Source: Lutibacter flavus (GTDB lineage: Bacteria; Bacteroidota; Bacteroidia; Flavobacteriales; Flavobacteriaceae). From it: a stretch of 64,000 bases of DNA. How positions within the stretch are numbered: the first letter of the stretch is position 1; each line of letters starts with the position of its first letter. Below, one piece after another: positions 1-8,107 of the stretch. The notes under the pieces were generated by a model. The model saw only the letters and a list, made by a program, of their open reading frames with translations, was not told where the DNA came from and searched no databases. Where the stretch lies: NCBI RefSeq assembly GCF_900188355.1, contig NZ_FZNX01000001.1:209671-273670 (forward strand), written 5' to 3'. The position numbers and the translations under genes are program-made.

Positions 1-620
1 GCAAATTGAACAACATCTGCCCAAACAATACCAGACATACCACCTAATAATGAATAAAATACAGCAAAAAGAGTAAAAATTACACCATAAAAATGAGGAA
101 CATATTCTGGAGTAACTGTAAAAGGAACATAGTTACTAACAACCTCCCAAGGAATAAATATTTCAATAAATTTTCCTAAACCTATAAACCCATATGCTAA
201 ATAACCCAAACAAACAACAAGAGCAAAAACTACTACAATAATATGAGATAGTTTTGCCCCTTTACCAAATCCAAAACGTGTTCCAATCCATTCAGCACCA
301 GTTGTTGCATTAGATCGTCTCAGCCATTTAGAAAGATAAACCATTAAAAATATTTGATTGAAAACTGGCCAAATCCAAGGTAGCCAAGCACTTTTAATTC
401 CGTAAACAAACATTAATGTAACTAACCAAATTGTACCTGAAATATCAAACATTCCCGATGCATTAGAAAGACCAAGCATATACCAAGGAATAGATTTTCC
501 ACCTAATAAATAGTCATCTTTACTTCGTTGTGCTCTTTTTCTAAGCACAAGACCTATTACAACTATTGTAACTAAGTACAATAATATTATTAGGATGTCA
601 ACGGTATTTAATAATTTCAT
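1..620 (-). CDS. Sodium:solute symporter (SSS family), 3' part cut off by the window
   Basis: The leftward reading frame starts at the ATG at 618-620 and is still open at base 1, giving about 206 residues. It begins MKLLNTVDILIILLYLVT and shows several hydrophobic helices, the KSKDDYLLGG-type SSS entry motif (RSKDDYLLGGKSIPWYMLG) and LGGMSGIVWADVVQ, as in sodium/sugar symporters. It starts 7 bases after the stop of the GH26 mannanase, so the two are probably co-transcribed. In known Bacteroidota mannan pathways a cation symporter next to GH26 takes up mannobiose or mannose; that substrate is inferred from position. The C-terminal half is not visible. Confidence 0.88.
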   Translation of the reverse strand, partial: MKLLNTVDILIILLYLVTIVVIGLVLRKRAQRSKDDYLLGGKSIPWYMLGLSNASGMFDISGTIWLVTLMFVYGIKSAWLPWIWPVFNQIFLMVYLSKWLRRSNATTGAEWIGTRFGFGKGAKLSHIIVVVFALVVCLGYLAYGFIGLGKFIEIFIPWEVVSNYVPFTVTPEYVPHFYGVIFTLFAVFYSLLGGMSGIVWADVVQF

Positions 621-627
621 AAATGAG

Positions 628-1770
628 TTAGTTTAAGTTAGAATTAATATCTTTTAAAAAAAGTGTTTTTGGCAGTGATTCAAATTGCTTAAAGTCATCT
701 TCGCTCACATGACCTTTATAAGGCATATAATGATGATCTAATCGACCATTCCTCCAAAATAAAATATAAGAAATACCAGAATTTTCTATTGCTGGGTAAA
801 CTACTTCGGTAAACCATTTTGGTGTTTGAATTGTTTCGAGTCCTGTTTCTGTAAAAGCGAAAAGTTTATTTTTTTCAGTTGCTATATTTTTTACAATATT
901 TAAATCGTTGATTACAGAATTTTTATAAGTATCAGAGTTTTTAAAGTCATAAATGTCAATTCCTAAAATATCAACAAATTCATCCCCAGGGTAGCATCTT
1001 AGATAATCGTCATTTGGATTTAATTTGTTTGGAGAGTATGCATATAATAGATTGTGTATGTTGTGTTTATCTCTTAACAAAACAACGGTTTCTTGCCATA
1101 ATTGTTTGTAATCTGTAGTAGAGCAATTACCTTCACCCCACCAAAACCATCCGCCATTCATTTCATGATATGGCCTGAAAATTATTGGTATTTCTTCACC
1201 ATTATATCTAAGTGTCTTTAAAAAATCTGCAACTCTGCTAACCCATAATTCATATTTATCTTTATGAATGCCTCCATTAATAATATCTTTTACAGCAGGA
1301 GTTTTATCCCAAGAATCACTTCCTGAAGTTGGATTGTCTAAATGCCAGCTAATAGTAATAATACCACCTTTTTTATGCGCATCTATAATTAATTTTCTCA
1401 TACTGTTAAAATTAACAGAATCTAAATTAAATTCATGTGCCAATTCTAGATGGCCGATATCAAAACCATATACGGCAGGAAAGTCTCCAACAACTTCATT
1501 AACATCACTTTTAATTAAAGTTGTATCATTTTCATAATTCCAACCAATTCCGTAAGAGGTTGCATCTTGGTGTCCAATGGCAAAACCCTTTTTAGCAATA
1601 TTTGCTAATTTTTTATGTAATGATATTACATTTTTTGAAGCTGTTTTATCAACTAATATAGGTTTCTTTAATTCTTCTTTTTTTATTGGACTGCATGAAA
1701 ATAAAGCAGAAACAATTATTAATGTAGTTAAAAATTTAGTCACTTTAGTTTGATGATATGTATTAATCAT
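628..1770 (-). CDS. GH26 endo-beta-1,4-mannanase, lipoprotein
   Basis: 380 residues. An N-terminal hydrophobic stretch ends in a lipobox (SALFSC, Cys26), so the enzyme is probably lipid-anchored. The GH26 catalytic acid/base is in RPYHEMNGGWFWWG (Glu203) and the nucleophile in FAFTETGLE (Glu308). SWHLDNP (about 141-147) and the IDIYD stretch also fit the TIM barrel. It hydrolyses internal beta-1,4 bonds of mannan or galactomannan, typically to mannobiose. It is transcribed away from the divergent susCD operon and together with the downstream symporter. Family assignment is strong; the exact product size is not determined by sequence. Confidence 0.93.
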   Translation of the reverse strand: MINTYHQTKVTKFLTTLIIVSALFSCSPIKKEELKKPILVDKTASKNVISLHKKLANIAKKGFAIGHQDATSYGIGWNYENDTTLIKSDVNEVVGDFPAVYGFDIGHLELAHEFNLDSVNFNSMRKLIIDAHKKGGIITISWHLDNPTSGSDSWDKTPAVKDIINGGIHKDKYELWVSRVADFLKTLRYNGEEIPIIFRPYHEMNGGWFWWGEGNCSTTDYKQLWQETVVLLRDKHNIHNLLYAYSPNKLNPNDDYLRCYPGDEFVDILGIDIYDFKNSDTYKNSVINDLNIVKNIATEKNKLFAFTETGLETIQTPKWFTEVVYPAIENSGISYILFWRNGRLDHHYMPYKGHVSEDDFKQFESLPKTLFLKDINSNLN

Positions 1771-2100
1771 TTTTGTTTAGTTGAAATATTGAAAAAATCT
1801 GCTATAAAGATAAAAAGATAATATGTATAAATTATAATTTTCAAATTTAACGATATAGTAACCTATTTGATGATATTATTTTATCAAAACGCTAAAAGAA
1901 AATTACATTTTTATTTTTTGGCTATGAAAATTGACTAATTTATACTAGTTATTATTCTCCTGTTTTCCCTTGTAATACTTGAAGTTTTTGTTAATAATTA
2001 GTAGGCGAGTTATGCATTTAAAAGTTTTTAAAAAGGATTAGTTGAATTTATTTTATTGATATATGACAAAATAATATTAACTAAAACTTAACATTTGATT

Positions 2101-2108
2101 TAATTTTG
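2101..2108 (+). promoter_or_regulatory. Candidate -7 box for the susC operon
   Basis: TAATTTTG matches the Bacteroidota -7 consensus TAnnTTTG, about 92 bases before the SusC start. No good -33 TTG sits at the usual 17-23 base spacing, as is common for activator-dependent PUL promoters. The rest of the 1771-2200 gap between the divergent GH26 and susC genes is very AT-rich; I see no gene in it. Confidence 0.35.
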
Positions 2109-2200
2109 AGAAGAAGTAAAAAGTAACGTCATTTTTTACGAAAATAATAATTTGAAGAATTTAAAAGTTTTAAAAATTAATTAGTACAAATACCAAAAAT

Positions 2201-5200
2201 ATGCAAAAGTTTAATTTAAAAAACATTTATTATGGTACAAAACAATACTACTTATTAGTACTATTTTGTTTTGTAGGTCAATTAATGATGGCGCAAAGCC
2301 AAGTTAAGGGAGTCGTTCAAGATTCAGGAGGATTAACTTTACCAGGAGTTAATATTATTGAAAAAGGAACAAGCAATGGGGTTGTTACAGATTTTGATGG
2401 TAATTTCACAATATCAGTTCAAAGTAACGCTACTTTAGTTTTTAGTTATGTTGGTTTTGATACTCAGGAAATTTTAGTTTCTGGAAGATCAATTATTAAT
2501 GTAACCTTAAAAGAAAACCTTGAAAGTTTAGATGAGGTTGTTGTTATTGGTTATGGATCACAATTAAAAGAGGATATTAGTGGGTCAGTTGCTACTGTTG
2601 ATACAAAAGCCTTAGAGAATGTTCCACAGGTTGGGATAGACCAATTAATACAAGGTAGAGCAGCTGGTGTCTCTGTAACTTTAAATTCAGGGCAACCTGG
2701 AGCCGCAGTTTCGGTAAAAATTCGTGGTGTAAATTCAATTCAGGGATCAAGTGAACCATTATATGTTATTGATGGAATTCCAGTTTCTGGAGATTCAAGA
2801 AATATAGGTACAAGTGGTAGAACTGCAATAGATAGAAATAGTGAAGGTCAAAATGGAGTGAGTCCACTTGCAGCTATTAACCCAAATGATATTGAATCAG
2901 TTAACATTTTAAAAGATGCCTCTGCAACTGCAATTTATGGTTCAAGAGGATCTAACGGGGTTGTAATTATTACAACTAAAAAAGGTAAAAATCAAAAAGG
3001 AAAGTTAGCGTACAGTACCTTTTTCGGTATTCAACAACCAACAAACATTATGGATGTGTTGGATTTACCTGGATATGCAAGACTGCAAAATGAAATGGGT
3101 GTGATTTTTGGTTTAAATGAGAGTATTGAATTTCTAAGACCAGAACTTTTAGGAAAAGGTACAAACTGGCAAAAAGAAATTTTTGACATAGCCTATATGA
3201 AAAGTCACCAATTATCATTTTCGGGTGGTAGCGATGGTACAAATTACTACATTTCAGGAAGTCATATGGATCAAGAAGGTGTTGTAATTGGATCTGGTTT
3301 TAATCGTTCTTCAGTTAGATTAAATATTGAATCAAAAATTAATGATAAATTAAGAGTTGGAGCAAATATTACTGCAAGTAGAACAGATGAGAAAATAATT
3401 ATGAATGGTTATAGTAGAGGTATAATATCTTTAGCACTACAAAATAACCCAGCACTAGCAGTTTTTAATCCAGATGGATCATATGCGGGGCCAATTACTC
3501 CAAATGAAATTTCTCTAGCAGTTCAAAATCCTATAGCAACTGTAAATAGTGTTTCAAATAAATTATTGAGAGACAGAATTTTCGCAAACGTTTTTGGAGA
3601 ATTTAAAGTTGTTGATGGTCTTACGTATAGAGCTGAATTTGGTGGTGATTTTGGAAATAACAGAAATGATAGATTTCAAAAGACCTATTCTTATGGAAAT
3701 ATTTCAGTGGATGCAAATGGTTTAAATAAAAGAAGAGAAAATAACGATTTTTGGGTTATTAAAAACTTATTAACGTATAGCAAAAATTTTAATGATAAAC
3801 ATGATTTAACAGTTTTAGCAGGTCATGAAGTTCAAGAGTCTTCTTGGGGAGGTATTGTTGCAAATGCTGTTGGGTTTGTAGATAATGATGTGCCAACACT
3901 TGGTTTATCAAACACAAGTGGAGATACAAATGATGAGTATAAAGGAAGTACTGCTTTAGTATCTTATTTAAGTAGAGCAATTTATTCTTTTGATAATAAG
4001 TACAATGTAACCGCCTCAATTAGAGCAGATGGTTCTTCAAAATTTGCAGATGGACAAAAATGGGGGTATTTCCCCTCTATATCGGCATCTTGGAAATTAT
4101 CAAAGGAAGATTTCTTAAAAGATTTTGAGCATTTACAAAATATTAAAATATATGGTGGTTATGGAGAGGTAGGAAATCAGAATATTCCAAATTTTGCTTA
4201 TGGTTCTCGTTTAAATGCGGTTTCAACAGGAACAGGAACTGGGTTTGAAGTAGCAAATTTTGCAAACCCAGATCTTACTTGGGAATCTTCAAGACAAATA
4301 AATTTTGGAGTTGATTTTTCGGCTTTTGATTCTCGTTTAAATACTACAGTAGAACTTTATAAAAAAATTTCGAGTGATTTCTTATATCAGTTAGCATTAA
4401 CTTCATTTGTAACAGGAGGGATTGGAACACCTGGTTCAATTGCCGCTCCTTGGGTTAACTTAGGAGAAATGGAAAATAAAGGTATTGATGTAACACTTAG
4501 TTATAATACAATAAGTAATGGTGATTTTTCTTGGAATTCAACGTTAACACTTTCACATTATAAAAATACAGTAAATGAATTGGTAGGTGATTATACAATT
4601 AATGGATCAACTAGTTTAGATGATACCAACCAGGTTTTAACTAGAACTAGAGTTGGTGATCCAATTGGAATGTTCTATGGTTACCAGGTTGAAGGTATTT
4701 TTAGAACAATGAGTGATCTAGAAACTGCACCTATTCAATTTGGACAGGCTATTGGTGATAATAGTGTAATAAGTAGAACATGGTTAGGTGATGTTAAATT
4801 TAGAGATGTAAATGGAGACAATATGATTGATGAGAATGATAGAACTGTAATTGGAAATCCACATCCGGATCTTACTTTTGGTTTTCAAAATACATTTAGA
4901 TATAAAGATTTTGATTTTGCAATGTTTATACAAGGTTCTTATGGTAACGATGTGTTTAATGCCATTGGTAGAACTCTTACAGCAACAAACTTAACATATA
5001 GAAATCAACTTTCATCGGTGTTAGATTACTGGTCAGTTGCTAATCCAAATGGAACCGCTCCAAGATTTACAAGTAATTCTACTCCAAATATTAACATATC
5101 TGACAGATATATTGAAGATGGTTCTTATTTAAGAATTCAAAATGTTAGATTAGGTTATTCATTACCTTCCGATATAGCTAAAAAAGCTGGAATGAGTAAA

Positions 5201-5365
5201 TTAAAAATTTATGGAAGTATTCAGAACTTACACACATTTACAAGCTATTCAGGATATGATCCAGAAGTAGGTTCTCTAAATCAAAATGCTTTATTAATGG
5301 GAGTTGATAACGGTCGTTATCCAACGCCAAGAACTTTTACTTTAGGTATTGATGTTGAATTTTAA
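2201..5365 (+). CDS. SusC/RagA-type TonB-linked outer-membrane transporter
   Basis: 1054 residues. A signal peptide ends near LMMAQSQ. A carboxypeptidase-regulatory-like beta domain follows (about 34-105: VKGVVQDSGG..LPGVNI..G..TDFDGNF), then a TonB box and plug start at DEVVVIGYGSQLKEDISGSV. The plug contains IRGVNSIQGSSEPLYVIDG and the typical ASATAIYGSRGSNGVVIITTK motif. The rest is a beta-barrel ending in phenylalanine-rich TFTLGIDVEF. It should import mannan oligosaccharides across the outer membrane, with the SusD protein as lid. It is the first gene of a five-gene rightward run; the SusD frame begins a few bases after its stop. Confidence 0.96.
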   Translation: MQKFNLKNIYYGTKQYYLLVLFCFVGQLMMAQSQVKGVVQDSGGLTLPGVNIIEKGTSNGVVTDFDGNFTISVQSNATLVFSYVGFDTQEILVSGRSIINVTLKENLESLDEVVVIGYGSQLKEDISGSVATVDTKALENVPQVGIDQLIQGRAAGVSVTLNSGQPGAAVSVKIRGVNSIQGSSEPLYVIDGIPVSGDSRNIGTSGRTAIDRNSEGQNGVSPLAAINPNDIESVNILKDASATAIYGSRGSNGVVIITTKKGKNQKGKLAYSTFFGIQQPTNIMDVLDLPGYARLQNEMGVIFGLNESIEFLRPELLGKGTNWQKEIFDIAYMKSHQLSFSGGSDGTNYYISGSHMDQEGVVIGSGFNRSSVRLNIESKINDKLRVGANITASRTDEKIIMNGYSRGIISLALQNNPALAVFNPDGSYAGPITPNEISLAVQNPIATVNSVSNKLLRDRIFANVFGEFKVVDGLTYRAEFGGDFGNNRNDRFQKTYSYGNISVDANGLNKRRENNDFWVIKNLLTYSKNFNDKHDLTVLAGHEVQESSWGGIVANAVGFVDNDVPTLGLSNTSGDTNDEYKGSTALVSYLSRAIYSFDNKYNVTASIRADGSSKFADGQKWGYFPSISASWKLSKEDFLKDFEHLQNIKIYGGYGEVGNQNIPNFAYGSRLNAVSTGTGTGFEVANFANPDLTWESSRQINFGVDFSAFDSRLNTTVELYKKISSDFLYQLALTSFVTGGIGTPGSIAAPWVNLGEMENKGIDVTLSYNTISNGDFSWNSTLTLSHYKNTVNELVGDYTINGSTSLDDTNQVLTRTRVGDPIGMFYGYQVEGIFRTMSDLETAPIQFGQAIGDNSVISRTWLGDVKFRDVNGDNMIDENDRTVIGNPHPDLTFGFQNTFRYKDFDFAMFIQGSYGNDVFNAIGRTLTATNLTYRNQLSSVLDYWSVANPNGTAPRFTSNSTPNINISDRYIEDGSYLRIQNVRLGYSLPSDIAKKAGMSKLKIYGSIQNLHTFTSYSGYDPEVGSLNQNALLMGVDNGRYPTPRTFTLGIDVEF

Positions 5366-5387
5366 TCACTTTAAAAAGAAATATATA

Positions 5388-6983
5388 ATGAAAAATATAA
5401 TAAAAAATATAATGAAAATTAAATTTCTCTTAGCTACCGTGGTTTTGTTAACCTTTGGAGCATGTGGTGATGATTTTTTAGATAGACCACCAGAAGATTC
5501 TTACAATGTCGCAGATTTCTATAAAACTGTAGACCAAGTAAATACAGCAACAAATGCTCTTTATTCAAAGCCTTGGTTTGATTATGTATCAAACGTTTCA
5601 TGGTGTATTGGAGAGTTAAGTTCTGGAAACGGAAGAACATATGATCCAAGAAATCAAGATTTTATGACATTTGCAATAACAGGTAATCATAATACACTTG
5701 GGCAGGCTTGGACATCTTTATATGCAGTTGTTGCTCAATCAAATGCAATAATTAATTTAATTCCTGATGCTGCCGGAGAGGACGTTCCTCAAGATTTGGT
5801 AAATAATGTAGTAGGAGAAGCAAAATTTATTAGAGCTACAGCATATTTTTATTTAGTAAGAATATTTGGTGCAGTTCCAATTATTTTAGATAATGTTGAA
5901 TATGTTGATCAGGCTGAGATTCCAAAAAACACAGTTGATGATATTTATACACTTATTAAAAAAGATTTGGAGTTTGCTGCTACTAATTGTTATTCTAAAA
6001 TTAGAGGTGGAAATTTTGATGCAAATGCAAAAGTATCTAGTGGTTCCGCAAAAGCAATGTTATCTAAAGTTTATCTTTATGAAGAGAACTACCAAATGGC
6101 TTATACCTTATCAAATGAGGTAATTTCATCTGGAGAGTTTAAATTATTAGGTGGAACTGAAGAAGATGGATATCCTGGTAGTTATTATGATTTGTTTTTA
6201 ACAGAAAATGATAACAATCCAGAAACTATTTTCTCACTTCAATGGGGTACTTCAGGTGAATATGCAGAAGGTAATGCAGTACAATCATTATACGGTGCTT
6301 CTGGTATTACAGGTTTTTCTGATGGTTGGTCTGCAATAGGTCCATCATTAGATTTACAAGATGCGTATGAAGATAAAGTATTAGATGAGCGTTATTACGC
6401 TACTATTATGGATCCAGGTTCTTTTTACCCGGATTTAAATGGTGGATATACAGCATCCGATAATATTAACTTTCAGGATACAGGAGTTGGTATTAAAAAG
6501 TATGTTGTTGGTAACCCTGCTAATTTAGGTGGTGGAGCACAACAAAGTTATCCTAATAATACATATATTTTAAGATATGCGGAGTTGTTATTAATACATG
6601 CTGAAGCCATAGTTAAAGGTGGAGGTGGAACTTTATCCGAAGCTAAAAGATCTATTGATAAAGTAAGAAATAGAGCTGGTTTAGGTTCTCTTGTTTCAGA
6701 CCCAACTTTTGAAGATGTTTTTCAAGAAAGACGTATCGAGTTAGCATTTGAAATGGAATTTTGGTTTGATGTTGCAAGGCTGGAAACTCAAGATGCCATT
6801 AGTTATTTAGCTGAAAGAGAAAGAGGAACTTGGAATACAGATACTGACCCAAGAACTGTAAATACATTACAGTATACGCCAACTCCAGATAAATTATTGT
6901 TCCCTTATCCAACAAGTGAAACAATTAATAATCCGGCATTATTAGCAGCTCCGGTTGCTTTTGATTTTACAAAATATAACTAA
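5388..6983 (+). CDS. SusD/RagB-type surface glycan-binding lipoprotein
   Basis: About 531 residues from the ATG at 5388. An upstream in-frame ATG at 5349 lies inside susC and gives an unlikely leader, so I prefer 5388. Signal peptide and lipobox LLTFGAC (Cys26) are followed by DDFLDRPPEDSY, a classic SusD start. The TPR-like helical core and the RagB C-terminus are clear (RYAELLLIHAEA, IDKVRNRAGL, FQERRIELAFEMEFWFDVARL). It caps the SusC pore and binds the polysaccharide at the surface. Confidence 0.95.
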   Translation: MKNIIKNIMKIKFLLATVVLLTFGACGDDFLDRPPEDSYNVADFYKTVDQVNTATNALYSKPWFDYVSNVSWCIGELSSGNGRTYDPRNQDFMTFAITGNHNTLGQAWTSLYAVVAQSNAIINLIPDAAGEDVPQDLVNNVVGEAKFIRATAYFYLVRIFGAVPIILDNVEYVDQAEIPKNTVDDIYTLIKKDLEFAATNCYSKIRGGNFDANAKVSSGSAKAMLSKVYLYEENYQMAYTLSNEVISSGEFKLLGGTEEDGYPGSYYDLFLTENDNNPETIFSLQWGTSGEYAEGNAVQSLYGASGITGFSDGWSAIGPSLDLQDAYEDKVLDERYYATIMDPGSFYPDLNGGYTASDNINFQDTGVGIKKYVVGNPANLGGGAQQSYPNNTYILRYAELLLIHAEAIVKGGGGTLSEAKRSIDKVRNRAGLGSLVSDPTFEDVFQERRIELAFEMEFWFDVARLETQDAISYLAERERGTWNTDTDPRTVNTLQYTPTPDKLLFPYPTSETINNPALLAAPVAFDFTKYN

Positions 6984-6984
6984 A

Positions 6985-8091
6985 ATGAAAGTCATGAAAA
7001 TAAAAAATAAATTAACGAAATTTCCATTTTTATTGATTATGGTAATTTCATTAGGACTTTTTTACACATCTTGTGAAAATGAGTTTGCTGTAGATAAAAT
7101 TAGTCTGAGCACTGACCCACCTGTAATTAAGAGCGTTAGTGAAGCAAGAGAAGATGCGCCTGTTCAACAAGGTGTTGTAGAGAATATCTATTATATAAGA
7201 GGAGAAAATTTAGGTTCAGTAACATCAATTCAATATAATGGATTTGAAGCAGGATTTAACCCTGTGTATGTTTCTGAAAATTTCATAATTTCTAAAATTC
7301 CAGAAGGAGCTCCATATATTAGTGATAGTAATACATTAAGATTAGAAACTTTAAATGGGGTTGCTAATTATGATTTTTCTTTGTTAGCATTAGAAGAGTT
7401 TACAGAAGAAATAATTGATGGAAAAAGCGCTGTAATTCTTCATGGTGGTGATTTTACAGATGTAAACAGAGTTTTATTTGTAAGTGGGACTGAAGAAACA
7501 GGAGATTTAGTTGAAAGAGAAGCTACGATTATGTCAGTTTCTCAATCTCAGGTTGCTGTAGAAGTTCCTGCTGGAGTTGTACAAGCATTTATTTATGTTT
7601 TTACATCTAGAGGTGCTGTTATACAATCCGCTTCATATGGATTTAATTACCCTTTATTCACAGATGAATTTAGTCCAGGTTGGGAAATGGGCGGATGGGA
7701 TGGTGACAATGCCTTGTCATCTTCGATAGCCTTAGGTTCAACTTCAATTGAAAGATTTGCAACCGCAAACTGGGGAGGGTTAACATTTACACCCGGTGAT
7801 GAATCAGAAGATTTAATATGGTCAGATTACCGTACGGTTTCATTTCAAATATATTCTGCTAATTCTTCAACAAAGAGATTGAAAGTAGCTTGGAATGACT
7901 TTTCAAATGCGGAATTCTATATTACTTTGGTACCAAACCAATGGACAAAATTCGTACTTCCTATGTCAGGATTTTATCCTGCAGGAACCGCTCCTGAAAA
8001 AATTACAAGAATTGACTTTCAAATGGCAGCTGAAGATGGTGATAGTGGACCATATTTATATTATTTAGATCAATTCGGATTTATTCAATAG
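6985..8091 (+). CDS. IPT/TIG-domain surface glycan-binding lipoprotein (SGBP-B-like)
   Basis: 368 residues from the ATG at 6985, one base after the SusD stop; an upstream in-frame ATG inside susD (6955) is rejected. Lipobox LGLFYTSC (Cys30). Residues about 45-215 hold one or two IPT/TIG-like beta-sandwich repeats (YIRGENLGSVTSIQYNG; VILHGGDFTDVNRVLF). The last ~140 residues (from FTDEFSPGWEMGGWDG) form a jelly-roll-like domain with many tryptophans, like the glycan-binding C-terminus of surface glycan-binding proteins in SusCD operons. Position right after SusD supports this; the ligand is presumably the same mannan. Confidence 0.8.
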   Translation: MKVMKIKNKLTKFPFLLIMVISLGLFYTSCENEFAVDKISLSTDPPVIKSVSEAREDAPVQQGVVENIYYIRGENLGSVTSIQYNGFEAGFNPVYVSENFIISKIPEGAPYISDSNTLRLETLNGVANYDFSLLALEEFTEEIIDGKSAVILHGGDFTDVNRVLFVSGTEETGDLVEREATIMSVSQSQVAVEVPAGVVQAFIYVFTSRGAVIQSASYGFNYPLFTDEFSPGWEMGGWDGDNALSSSIALGSTSIERFATANWGGLTFTPGDESEDLIWSDYRTVSFQIYSANSSTKRLKVAWNDFSNAEFYITLVPNQWTKFVLPMSGFYPAGTAPEKITRIDFQMAAEDGDSGPYLYYLDQFGFIQ

Positions 8092-8107
8092 TTAAAAACT
8101 TTAAAAA